Source of the DNA: Boothiomyces macroporosus
Lineage: Eukaryota; Chytridiomycota; Chytridiomycetes; Rhizophydiales; Terramycetaceae
Direction of reading: 5' to 3'
Length of the DNA: 64,000 nt
Assembly (NCBI GenBank): GCA_027604185.1
Contig: JADGKB010000025.1
Span: 79,643 to 143,642 of the forward strand
Shown: positions 1-10,680 of the stretch, one piece after another
How the letters are laid out: each line of letters begins with the position of its first letter
Numbering within the stretch: the stretch's first letter is position 1
The notes under the pieces: model-generated
Seen by the model: only the letters and a program-made list of their open reading frames with translations
The model's database searches: none
What the model was told of the DNA's origin: nothing
Position numbers and translations under genes: made by a program

Positions 1-2962
1 TTAGTTTTTGAGATCAAGTTTTTTTCGCCGCGATTAAGTTAAGGTATAGCTTTCACATGTCAATTAAATTTGAATATCCATGTTAATCAATGATCTAGTA
101 GAAAAACTATTGAATATTCCATATATAAATGAGGGTATATATTCCTGTTAATATCAGCCTTGTAATACAGCATCCAGTAAATCAAAGATCTCACAGATAG
201 CTAATTAGATTAACTATTGGCAGGCAAAAGGAGTTGAAAACTTGAGAGTTGATGGTATAATGTAGCAATTGCCCATTAGAATAGAATTATGTTTTGACTA
301 TCCGAATAAACGCGCAACTATCCAGGAATTAGGGCGAAATAAGATATATAAAGGAAGAATATCACATGGAACAGTTATTGTTAACTCTTGAGCCAAGCCT
401 GATACTTCAAATATCTCTCAAGTAAGCTGTTCGTTCAAATATTGGATTACGCACTTTCAGCAAATTAAAGGGTGGGTCTCTTATACCAACTAACTCGCGT
501 TCGATTCTTACAATTTAGAGACTCAGAATAGCAATCAGGACAGAAGATAATTGATGATATTAAATTAAAATAAAAGATACATCACAAATGCATTTATATG
601 GCTAACAGATGATCTAACAGCTTGGTAGTCCACCGATAATTTAATCCTATCTGGAATATCTACCAAATTCACCTGATTAAATGTAAAATAAGCTAAACCT
701 ATGCCCAGATTGTTCCAACACAGCAGTAATGTTTTCGAAAAGGAAAATTCCTACTTTTACGAAGCTGTTTAATTGCACTACCATAAATTCGTACAAATTC
801 AGAGTATCTAACCCACAATCAAATTTAGATAGATAGGGTAATTCTGATGAATATAATTCTAAATACTTCACCAATGACCATTAGAATTTGCCTCAACAGT
901 GATATTTGAAGTGCAAACTGCAGTTTCTCAAATCGTAGTGATTCAATTCAAATTTCTGTAAATAAATGATATAAAGTTATGAATTAAAGGTTCCAGAAAT
1001 TTTATTTCTGTAGCATTTTTCGCAGTCTTCATAGCAGAATTAATGAGGGACCTGTTTTCACAAAATAGTTATTCTCAGCAGGAAAAGAAAGGAAGGAGTT
1101 GAGTAGACCACTCAAGTTGAACACACAAATTGATTAAATAGATAGAGCTGCCAATAGACTAATCATTATTTGGACACATCGTAGCGAAATTTTAAAATTC
1201 AACAGCAATAAATTTCCCAAAGAATTTGAAATGGGATAAAAATTTGGTTTGTAATGAATGTACTTGAAATTACGTATTCAAAGAGTGCCTTTTGAAATAT
1301 GAATAGTACGCTAATAAGTATTTAACTATTTTTTACTACCGTTACTAAATTAGGGATTTTTTTAATGATGCGTAGGAGATATTTTATATAACTATGATAG
1401 AATGAGTTTTATGTTTACCAAGAAACCAGAGAATCAACAATGGCGAGTGAAAAAATGATTATATTGCTTCGCTGTTAATGCAATATTGCCCAGAGGTGAC
1501 CTCTAATTTAGTAGTAGGAATTATTGAGCATCCTGATCGGAAATCTAAATCAATAAAAGACTTTAGTCGTTTCTTTAAAATGGAGTTTACGAAGATCATA
1601 CGTAATAATATTAAAAGAGTTTCAACCGTTGTTTGCTCGCACCAGTTCCAAAGGAAGTGCAATCCACACTCTTTATAACTTTATCATTATTCTAATATGT
1701 TCCCTTTTTAAGTAATGAAAATATAACTGATATAACTTTGCTTCTAATCTAAATGTGCCCGTTCAACTATCAGGCTAATTGACTAAAGAAAACTCAATTC
1801 CATTTCCCGCTTGAAAAGAAATAAATTTGTGATAACATATCCTTTATGTGGTCAGTTCAATTTTTATGGGATGTGGATCTATTGCCGCTCAATATTTCAT
1901 CTTTCTGAATAGAGGAAGTATCACGAGATTGAATTTCACTCAATAGAAATAGCTAATTTTCGTGTAGAAATTGCATTTTTGCATTCGCGTAACTTAATTT
2001 CAACTGATTAGATCTCTGCAGGTAGAAAAGAAAAAAACTGGTTCCTTAAATTACCTCACTTCAAAAATTGTTTGGGAGGTAGAGTTAAATTTTGAATTTA
2101 TTTTATTCCAGATAGAAAGAGTAACCAATGAAGGATATGCTAAATTCTTTGTAGCCGTTAGAATATTAGTATAAGTCTATTGAGGAAGTGAAGTGTAATG
2201 ATTCCTTTATATTTTCTTACGGGACTCTTTGTTCAATGAGTGCTGAAATCCTCTCAAAGGGCTTTTCAAGCACTCACATTTATGCAACTATCTATATTAA
2301 TGTGTGATAGTTCGGCCACATAAACCTTTGAATTGCTAAAGATGAATTCATGAGAATCATTCATACACTGCTTGGAATCATATTACCCCATCAAGCCCGT
2401 ATAGTTAAAGTTTTTTTTAGTTGAATCATAACGAACTTGCATATTCGTTCATTTTTGTCCAATTCCCAAAGCAATTTAACTAACCTCCAGTTCTAAAGTG
2501 TTGGAATGTTTATACCATCTTACGAGAGGTCACCAATCTATATCTGTGCCGGTAATTTAGATGGAATTGAACACTATTGTTCTTAATCAATACTGAGTCT
2601 ATCTGTAGTATTTCAATCGAAATGAAGAATTGATATAGTTGGCTGATCTATTTGTCTTTATTCATCCTATCTGAATCAATATAGCATTGTATTTTAGTTT
2701 GCTTATTCCATTTTTATTTGAATCCTTATTTAAAAAATTGAACTTTGGAGGAAGTCGATAGCGGTAACCATTAACTGGTTATCATGACCGATCATTTAAA
2801 TTTTCAAACAGGTTTGACTGCCTGAAAGTTTTTCAACAGAAAATCTCATTTAATTCGAATTCCATTGCAAGTTAATCTTAGTGATATAATTGATCTAATT
2901 TATTCCTGGTAAAAGAGACTTCAAGTGACTATGGGAAAGATATATTAACATTTAATCCCAGC
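1..2962. other. Gene-poor AT-rich stretch, nothing recognised
   Basis: No reading frame longer than about 67 codons is present on either strand, and I could not assemble a longer gene by joining frames across 19 to 23 nt GT..AG introns, which works elsewhere in the window. No tRNA, rRNA or repeat array was recognised. The stretch is unusual because intergenic gaps elsewhere are mostly below 0.6 kb. It may be intergenic or decayed sequence, or hold an RNA gene I cannot identify by eye. Confidence 0.5.
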
Positions 2963-5306
2963 TTAAGGGCCATTATTTCTTCTTTCTCTTCTATCTAATC
3001 CACTACTTGTACCTCCTCTAAATTCCATGTATGCCATAGAGTCTCCTCCAGAAAGGGATGAAATTTTTGATTCCAAACGGGTGAATTCAAAAGTTGGATT
3101 CAAGTCATCCTCCTCTTCTCCCTCTTCTTCAAACTCTTGTGTTTCTAATGATAAAAGTACAGTATTCAGCAACGACAATTCTTCACTCAAGTGCTGATAT
3201 ACGCCATCTTCCATTCCTTGAATATTTGTAATAATTTTAAATTCATATCCTTGATCTATTAAAAATTGTTGTCGCTTTGTCGCGTAATACATTTCTTCGG
3301 TATCCTTAGACACCAATGTGTAAAAGTAAGCATTCACTTTGGTAGCGCAATTCTTCTTTGGTCTCAGAATTCTACCAAGTCGTTGAGCTTCTTGCCTTCT
3401 GCTGCCAAAATGGCTTGAAATTTGTATCAAACAAGTTGCTTCAGGTATATCAATCGAGGTGTCTCCAATTTTACTGAGAAAGATGGTGTTTAATGCGGGA
3501 TTGAACCTGAACTGCTGCAATAATCGAATACGCTCTGATTGTGATGTACCCCCATAGAGATATGGTTTCTGTAGTTTTTCGGCGTAATGCTAGCAATATA
3601 AGAAAATCAACTAACCTTTAGGGCAAATACATTATCAGAGAATACAATAATTTTATCCCCCTTGATATAAAATTCTAATTACCATTGCTTCATGAACAGC
3701 TATTAGATACTGGCATGCCTTGATTTTGTTTGGATTCATGGTGTACAGTAATTGCCTTTTTCTGAATGTCATACATCATTTTACCTGTATGGTTGTCGAA
3801 GATACTCTCTGTAAAATGGCTTGGTCATATCGCACCACACTTCATTGCACTATACGTTACTGCACTAGTACTTGAACATTAGCAATGTATCCAAGAGAGG
3901 CAAGTTCCATCCAGTTTGCTTCAAACAACTTTGGGCCAATTAACCAGTTTAAATTATGAATTTTCTCATCCTCTCTCACCAACGTTGCTGTTAGTCCCAA
4001 TTTTGCATGGGAGGAGATAATAGTTAAAGTTTTTTTGAACATGTCTTATTAATTTAGCAATACCTGCTGGTACCACATGCACTTCGTCCATCAATAGAAA
4101 GCCCCATTCTCTTGATTTGATGAATTCCAGCATGTTTTGAGCATCATAAGCTCTATTTCCACTGTGTGTAAGCATGGTATATGTTGATATTAAAACTCCT
4201 GCATCTCCTTCAAAGGGCTGTTTACACTCTGATGAAAATTTGGCGATATCCGAATCTTTAATTGTAGTCCAATATTTGAATTCACGAGTCCATTGCTCTA
4301 CACTTAAACTATTATCAATTTGACAGTATACCTAGAGTTGCAAAGTACCAAGCAGCTTTTTTTGATGGTGCAAGCAGCAGTCACTCCCACAAGTGTCTTG
4401 CCAGCACCACATGGAAGAACGATGATACCAGATCTTGCTCTTCCATTTCCAAACATTTTCCCCAAACTCTTTTCTTGGTATGAACGCAACTTTGCATTTG
4501 GCTTCAAATCTTGATTAGCACCAAATACCTAAAGCCAGATGGGGATTGAAATGATCTGCGTGAAAGTCGTATTCCTCTAACATGGGATATGACAGCTCAG
4601 CACACTTTTTCTTTAAAGTTTCCACATCATTCTTTTTAATTTCAAATTTCCTGTCAGTCCTTATTTGTTCTAATAAGCTGTCAAGTGTAATAATATTGGT
4701 GTTTTCTCTCTCCTCCATGTTCCCGTCACTGGATTCCTCTTCCAAATCAATATCGTGGTCAAACACTGAAAATAAATCGATTGGAATAGCGTCTGCATTA
4801 TTTGGCAGCGGAGTAACACCCAGTAAACTTGTTTCCAAAATACTTAATATATCAGCATCTCCAAGTAACTTGTGCAGCAAAACATCATCTACACATTCTA
4901 CAAAATATCGATTTTCAATTAAAATTAAGCGGACTTTTCCATAACAGGAAGTTGATGATTTAATGAATTCCAATACTGAATCTGGTATTTCGGTTTTACA
5001 AAGTTTTTCCAATCCCTCGATAATTGTATCAGCATTCAATCCAACCGACACTGCCGCGTACAGTGAATAGGTTGTTAATTTGTATTCATGTATCCTAGCT
5101 GGTCTTGAAATAGGTTCTGCAATGGCCAACAATAAATCTTCCGCCTGCTGATGAATTGGGCTGAAGGCTGATATTAAGAATTATAAACCTTCCAATATAA
5201 TCCTGTAATCTTCGTTTATCCACAGTGGACGAATTCCATGGTCAATTTTTAAGCTATTTTCAACCTCGTTTGAAAATTCAAGATCAGAGTCACTCTCAGT
5301 TTCCAT
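2963..5306 (-). CDS. SSL2: TFIIH DNA helicase subunit XPB/Ssl2 (ERCC3, Rad25)
   Basis: XPB is the 3'-5' DNA translocase of TFIIH, acting in promoter opening for RNA polymerase II and in nucleotide excision repair. The spliced protein is 722 aa, against about 780 to 840 in human and yeast. It starts METESDSD and shows the N-terminal XPB region ([17 protein letters not shown]), Walker A GAGKT near residues 287-291, the DEVH box near 386-389, TATL followed by the XPB-specific RED motif, and motif VI ([10 protein letters not shown]) near 580-590. Nine exons are joined by eight introns: 5168-5188, 4510-4528, 4309-4331, 4045-4063, 3850-3871, 3762-3784, 3661-3682 and 3590-3615 (21, 19, 23, 19, 22, 23, 22, 26 nt). 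Removing them gives 723 codons exactly. The C-terminus is acidic and short. The gene lies 47 bp downstream of the UPRT stop, on the same strand. Confidence 0.96.
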
Positions 5307-5353
5307 TAAAAAGTTGAACTTTTTAAAAATTGACTTTAAAAAGCTTGAGTTTA

Positions 5354-6048
5354 TTAATGTGAGGTATTGAATAAACGATCTCCGGCGTCCCCCAATCCAG
5401 GATAAATGTATCCCCTGTCAGTCAATTCCTCGTCAATATGCCCAACGACGATATCAATATCAGGGTGAGCTTGTTGTAAAGCTTCTACACCCGATTTAGA
5501 AACAAGGATGGAGCAAAATACGATTCTCTTTAATCCCCAGTCTTTCAAAATATTCACTGCTGCAACAGCGGTACCTTGGTTACACTTGGCCATTACCTGC
5601 AGTTGCAATCATAGGATCGACAATGAAGCCAACGTCTAATTTGCACTCAGATGGCAGCTTGTTGTAGTATTCGACTGGCAAAAGGGTTGTCTAGCGTTAT
5701 ATCAGTTTACCTTGTCACGGAATAATCCCAAGTGATGGACAGTGGCCCCTGGTAGCAAGGTCAAGAAGGCTATCGTTAATAATTTGTACAATCAATCATT
5801 CCTTGCCCAGCACGCATAATTGGGAACACTCCAATTTCATCTTTCAACTTGATACCCGTATAAGGACCAATTGGGGTGTGCAATTGCTTTGTGGTTACGA
5901 CATCTAGCCTTTCAGTAGCTGTAATGCCAAGGATTAGAGTTAATTCGCTGACAAGAGCTCTGAATTCTCTTGATTTCAGTTTTTCATCACGAACGCTAGA
6001 CAATTTCTCCAAGAATATCGGATGGTTAACGATTCTGATCTGGCCCAT
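5354..6048 (-). CDS. FUR1: Uracil phosphoribosyltransferase (UPRT, FUR1/URC6 type)
   Basis: UPRT converts uracil and PRPP to UMP; in yeasts it serves salvage and also feeds the URC uracil-catabolic route (URC6). The spliced protein is 210 aa, the normal length. Visible elements are the N-terminal VNHP segment, RAGQGM, the PRPP-binding loop VDPMIATAGT and the C-terminal uracil-binding GYIYPGLGDAGDR. The loop has Ala where the usual DPMxATGG has Gly. Introns are 5770-5789 (20 nt), 5691-5710 (20 nt) and 5575-5596 (22 nt); the last splits the PRPP loop. Removing them leaves 211 codons. The gene is divergent from URC1, whose start lies about 615 bp away, which supports a shared role in uracil use. 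Confidence 0.95.
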
Positions 6049-6663
6049 TTTCAGTGATTAGTTGATTTCAAGTTGAAGAAATGCGGACGCAAAGCCACCT
6101 CCTTATGAATCGGAATCCCCATTTAATGGCCGCATCAAGATAAACTAGTAAATAGCACTAATGGATATTCGAATACGCCTATCCTTTCTCACTGCTTCTG
6201 CTCTGCCTGGCAGGAACGCATCGTTGAATTTAATGCAAATCTCCCCAGAAATGCATTTAATTTTCATCGGCCAAAGGGATATACTTTCCTCTAGTACATT
6301 GAAATTGGTTTGTATTAATTTTATTGATCTTGTTTTGCTCAATCTCGTTATATTTGAAATAATGCGATGGGCAATGGCTCCCTTTAGTTTCCATAAACGC
6401 AGTGGCATGCTGCACATGAGCACCGTTTAGCGATAAGAATTTTCAAACGAAAGCTTCTTTTACTTGGGACACATTGGTTAGCTGAAGGGTTCCAACCAGG
6501 AGATTATGGCTGTTTGGTTGATTAGCTGCTTACCAAGCTGATACAAGAAATCATTTTGTTAATTTCGTAATTGTTGTACAAGGAATCAGGCCCACAATTA
6601 AAGCGATTGCGGTCCCTATGACCTGCCGTTCACCCTTTTCATTTTCTCTCCAGTGCCGCAAAA
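6049..6663. other. Divergent intergenic region between UPRT and URC1, with unassigned open frames
   Basis: This is the shared upstream region of two genes that act on uracil, so it is a likely bidirectional control region. Between about 6145 and 6430 it is open in several frames at once (92 codons minus, 89 codons plus, and another minus frame). I could not join these to a recognisable protein using short introns. One minus frame runs into a stop at 6051-6053, two bases from the UPRT start, and reads MGIPIHKEVALRPHFF just before it. It could be a small unrecognised gene, a decayed gene or chance. Confidence 0.35.
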
Positions 6664-8271
6664 ATGGATCTCAAACCAGTCGTCGACGCAATCAATAATT
6701 TATCAACCAGAGTAAGTTTGAATTAAGATAGCTTGATGAATATCAAAAAGAGACTCGTGCTGAACTAAACTTGCTAAAGAACAGCATTGTTCCTCCTTCC
6801 CCAACTTTCAAGATTCACCAATCGAGTACTAGTAGCTTTAATGCGTAGATATCCCCGAACCATTAAACTTGGAAGCTGAACAGCAACCATTAACCAAGAG
6901 ATCTTCCTTTGGTAATCGGGAAACAACAGCTGTTTCTCCAGCCCCAAAAGCTGGGAAAAGTCAATATCCAGATAGAATTATCTTGACTACTTACCCTGGA
7001 AACTCCAAGGTTAACCCAATTCCGTTGAACTGGGGGGCGGAAGATGCAGCTGCAAGAGGACCGATTGTTGCTTCACGCCATCCTCAATCACTCCCATTAA
7101 GAAACGCAATAGGGGCTCACGGTGGTGCATATTCCATCTATAGAGCGCTTGCAGTTGCTATGGGCCAATTGGATGCAAATCACAAACCAAACTTGGTTAA
7201 TACAGAACCGGTTTTCCACGTCCCTCCAAACAAGTCTTGGTAAACGGACCTTAATATTAGGTTTGACCCAATGAAAATTGTTTCCATGGATCCTTGGGGG
7301 CATTTGGTTCAGGAAGCATTTGGCGACAAGTTGAAAGAAGGGTTGGATTTGCGACCAACAATCGCACTTACTAAAGCACATATGCAGTTGGCTGAAATTG
7401 AATCTATGGTGAAAGATGGAAGCTTAAAAATTGATGGAAAAATTGTTCTTGACAAGAAGGGACAATTAATGGTTACTAAAGGTGCTGTAGAGCCAGTTTG
7501 GTACTTACCTGGTATCGCAAAACGTTTTGGGGTGGATGAAATTTCTCTAAGACGTGCGTTGTTTGAAGATACTGGTGGCATGTACCCTGAATTGATCACC
7601 AGAGGCGATTTGAAAGTATTTCTGCCACCTATTGGCGGCTTGTCGATCTATATTTTTGGGCCACCAGCTTATATCTCTGATCCTACCAAGAAATTAACTG
7701 TTAGAGTTCACGATGAATGTAATGGCTCGGATGTGTTTGGTTCAGATATTTGCACCTGCAGACCATACCTTATTTATGGTATTGCTGAATGTGTACGACA
7801 GGCTCAAGAAGGAGGTGTCGGTTTGATAGTTTACTTCCGTAAAGAAGGAAGGGCTTTGGGAGAAGTAACGAAATATTTGGTTTACAATGCAAGAAAGAGA
7901 GCAGAAGGTGGTGATACTGCAGCAAATTATTTCCTTAGAACTGAAAATGTTGCAGGTGTTAAAGATATGCGTTTCCAAGCTACAATGCCTGATGTTTTGC
8001 ACTGGTTAGGAATTCAAAAGATTGATCGAATGATCAGTATGAGCAACATGGTAAATGGGGTTAATTGTAGAAATATGATGCCATAGTCGGCTCTGGTATA
8101 TCAATTTTGGAAAGAGTGGAAATCCCTCCAGAGATGTTGCCTCCTGACAGTCAAGTTGAAATTGATGCTAAAATTGCTTCTGGTTACTTTTCTGCAACTT
8201 CTGCTAAATCTGCAGAGCCGCCAAACCTTGAAAATATCAAAGGAAGAACTTGGGATGATATCAATCATTAA
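6664..8271 (+). CDS. URC1: URC1, GTP cyclohydrolase II-like uracil catabolism enzyme
   Basis: Urc1 is a GTP cyclohydrolase II relative needed for the non-reductive uracil catabolic pathway described in Lachancea kluyveri, where it is thought to act on a uridine nucleotide. The spliced protein is 507 aa. It shows an N-terminal part with LTTYPGNSKVNP and a C-terminal cyclohydrolase II core with the zinc-ligand pattern DEC...CTC (HDECNGSDVFGSDICTC) and the loop FRKEGRALG, which corresponds to the HRQEGR-type motif. Introns are 6712-6731 (20 nt), 6826-6848 (23), 7240-7260 (21) and 8051-8070 (20); removal gives 508 codons. The ATG at 6664 is the first in frame after the divergent promoter region. 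URC4 follows downstream with one gene between. Confidence 0.94.
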
Positions 8272-8343
8272 TTCTAATAAAATAGTTTTGATTCGACTTG
8301 GTTTGTTTATTCATGTAAACAAATTGGAAACGAATTTTCCAAA

Positions 8344-9028
8344 ATGTCCACAGAAGGTATCTAGGCATATAATTAAAGCAAAATATCAAGGACCAAGGTC
8401 TCAGCGATTTAAGGTAGTCCAATGTCTGATGTAGACTGACCGTTCCGCGACAAACGATATTGGACCTGGAGATTACGACCTCAGCGGCGTACATCTTTAC
8501 TAATCCAGGATACCATGGCAGCAAAGACATTATTGAAGCCCACATCAAAGCTGGGGGTTGGGATTGTAAAGTCAATTCGCTTCCCAAACTATAAGAGCGA
8601 TGTAAATGAAGCTAACATAGATTCCTGGCGCTGGCCAATACGAAACAAAATCATTTATCGATTTGATTTCATCTAAATGCACCTCCACAAGAGAAACCTT
8701 TAATACGCGCGAGAAAAAGAACTGTGTAGATCTAAGGCTAAGGAAGGTGAGGCTATTTTAACAAGAACACTTGCTTCGATTCACCAGGACCCGCAATTTA
8801 CAACATCAACTACGCTATTGGGCGGCATGTAGCTAATGATAATAAGTTTGCACTCGACAAAAACACATGGATGAAAATGGTAAATGAAATTGATGATAGA
8901 GGGATATTGAAAATGCAGAGCAGATGCTAAACTTGAAAGACTTGATTGGGAAGCACGACATATTCACAGACAAGAAGGCCTGTCGCCGAATGGCTTATTT
9001 ATCTTTATATTATCCCCTTAAAGGATGA
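8344..9028 (+). CDS. Sperm-tail PG-rich repeat (SHIPPO/STPG-like) protein, seven exons
   Basis: Proteins of this family bind ciliary or flagellar microtubules. Unspliced, the region looks like a broken gene. Removing six introns (8357-8378, 8414-8434, 8489-8508, 8602-8620, 8747-8765, 8880-8899; 22, 21, 20, 19, 19, 20 nt) yields a clean 187-aa protein from ATG to TGA. It contains PG-rich units YQGPRSQRF, IGPGDYDLSG, IPGAGQYETKSF and DSPGPAIYNIN at the spacing expected of the repeat, then a charged C-terminal part. A further 18-nt GT..AG stretch at 8829-8846 is in frame and may or may not be spliced. The first exon is only 13 nt. It lies between URC1 and URC4, so the uracil cluster is interrupted by a flagellar gene. 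The family call is good; the exact orthologue is not determined. Confidence 0.82.
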
Positions 9029-9136
9029 AATAAATGAGTATCCGATCCAATAATTGTATTCCGCACTAGTGTAACATTCCTCTTTGAGCATATCCGTAGT
9101 CACGCTGCCGCTGGTGGCTTTCCCGCAATTCAACAA

Positions 9137-10444
9137 ATGCAATCAACCATTGAACACATAAAGTCATTGGATTCAATCCGTCTCAGAACAAATTTAGTAT
9201 TTTCGCACCCAGAATGTCTTCAAAACTTTGATATAGACTTGTCGAAACTCCCTGCTGTTGCTGATCTTGTCGTTGAATTGATCAAGAGGGATTACAAGTC
9301 CCCAGCAGAAATCCCACCTCATTCAAGATGGAGACATTTCGAGGCATCGCCAGTGTTCAATAAAACAATTGACCGTATTGGGGATTTGATCAAAAGCTGG
9401 AAGACTGCGGGAATTGATCATCTTGAAATTGTACGCAGATTGCTCGACTTGTTTGTAACTTCCGTCTTGTTGGATGCTGGTGCAGGAGCAAAATGGAAAT
9501 ATACTAATAGCAGCGGCACCTACAATCGTTCAGAAGGTTTGGGAATTGCGTCGTTGGATTTGTTTTTGGAAGGTGCCCTTTCATCTTCAAGCAACCCCTT
9601 CCAGTGTGATTCCAAAGGTCTTGAAAATATTACTGTTGAAAAATTAAGCAAAGTATTCCAAGTAAGTGAAGAAAACCCACTTGTCGGGCTAGAAGGACGA
9701 TGTAACTTGTTGCAAAGACTTGGCTCCACTTTGTTGAACTACCCAGAGTTCTTTTCAAGAGATTCGGTTTCCAGGCCTGGAAATTTGGTTGACTATCTGA
9801 TTAACCATCCTACAACCAAGACTGTCGATGGAACTCACCAAGTTCAAATTGAATGTTTATGGCACGTGGTAGTAGTAGGATTTAGCGGGGTTTGGCCTGA
9901 TACTAGAACCAAACTAGGTGATACCTCATTGGGAGATGTCTGGCATTGTAAAGCTTTGGAAGCTGTTTCTAAACTTCCATCAAAACCACTAGGGCAATGG
10001 CCTGGATCCGAATCACTAGTTACATTCCACAAGCTGTCCCAGTGGCTCACCTATTCGCTTATGGAGCCATTGCTGTTGGCCAATATTAAATTTATCGGTG
10101 TAGAAAAGATGACAGGACTTCCAGAATACCGCAATGGTGGGCTATTCGTAGATATGGGGGTTCTTACTTTGAAAAAGAGCATCCTATCTTCTGTACCTGC
10201 TGGAACCATTCCTAAGTTCCAAGTTTGGGATGACGCAATTGTGGAATGGCGTGCCTTAACCATTCCACTTCTAGACAAGACCGCTGAATTGGTTAGACAG
10301 AGACTGAATATGACTGCAGAGCAGCTCCCGTTAGCAAAGGTTTTGGAGGCTGGAACTTGGAAAGCAGGAAGAGAAGTAGCAGCCAAATTAAGAAAAGACA
10401 AAGGCCCTCCAATCGAAATTATCTCTGATGGTACAGTGTTTTAA
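9137..10444 (+). CDS. URC4: URC4, DUF1688 uracil catabolism protein
   Basis: URC4 is required for growth on uracil through the URC pathway in yeasts; its biochemical step is not firmly known. The protein is 435 aa in one exon, typical of DUF1688. Recognisable stretches are the opening MQSTIEHIKSLDSIRLRTN, the RWRHFEA segment, VLLDAGAGAKWKY and SEGLGIASLDLF, all characteristic of the family. ATG 9137 fits the usual N-terminus. AATAAA begins directly at the stop (TAAATAAAC). With UPRT and URC1 upstream it completes the core of the URC set in about 5 kb. Confidence 0.94.
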   Translation: MQSTIEHIKSLDSIRLRTNLVFSHPECLQNFDIDLSKLPAVADLVVELIKRDYKSPAEIPPHSRWRHFEASPVFNKTIDRIGDLIKSWKTAGIDHLEIVRRLLDLFVTSVLLDAGAGAKWKYTNSSGTYNRSEGLGIASLDLFLEGALSSSSNPFQCDSKGLENITVEKLSKVFQVSEENPLVGLEGRCNLLQRLGSTLLNYPEFFSRDSVSRPGNLVDYLINHPTTKTVDGTHQVQIECLWHVVVVGFSGVWPDTRTKLGDTSLGDVWHCKALEAVSKLPSKPLGQWPGSESLVTFHKLSQWLTYSLMEPLLLANIKFIGVEKMTGLPEYRNGGLFVDMGVLTLKKSILSSVPAGTIPKFQVWDDAIVEWRALTIPLLDKTAELVRQRLNMTAEQLPLAKVLEAGTWKAGREVAAKLRKDKGPPIEIISDGTVF

Positions 10445-10506
10445 ATAAACAACGCTAGTCGAATATTTCTTTATTTTCAATTGCTGTAGCATAACATTGT
10501 TGCTAT

Positions 10507-10680
10507 CTATGGGCCAACAAAGATTCCACAATGTCCAGTCGCACCCTTTTCTCCAAAACATTTCAATCGAGGGCTATTACAAACATAGGGAGTACTTCCA
10601 CCGCATTCATGTCCAAGTCCAACCGGAATAGTACTTGGCGCAGCAAAGAGTGAAGCAGTCAGTAGTAAAACTTTAAACAT
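10507..10680 (-). CDS. Small secreted four-cysteine protein
   Basis: This 57-codon frame begins MFKVLLLTASLFAAPS, a clear signal peptide, followed by a mature part of about 40 residues with four cysteines in the pattern C-x7-C-x6-C-x9-C. The same start (MFK + hydrophobic core) and nearly the same cysteine spacing recur in the gene at 11365, so they look like diverged paralogues in inverted orientation. A TATA-like motif lies 28-36 bp upstream at 10708-10716. The stop is 62 bp from that of URC4. No family was recognised. It could be an effector-like or surface-active secreted peptide; this is inference from size and cysteines only. Confidence 0.72.
   Translation of the reverse strand: MFKVLLLTASLFAAPSTIPVGLGHECGGSTPYVCNSPRLKCFGEKGATGHCGIFVGP

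Noticed and set aside
497..508. tRNA B-box-like CGTTCGATTC
   Set aside because: No A box at the right distance and no cloverleaf could be folded around it.
1459..1678. Overlapping 66-67 codon frames on both strands
   Set aside because: No domain, signal peptide or splice extension; length expected by chance.
2963..5306. Fragmented or pseudogenised XPB helicase
   Set aside because: All interruptions are 19-26 nt GT..AG introns; the spliced gene has 723 codons and all helicase motifs.
8344..9028. Degraded pseudogene with several frameshifts between URC1 and URC4
   Set aside because: Six GT..AG segments of 19-22 nt with branch-like motifs account for every frame change and give an intact PG-repeat protein.
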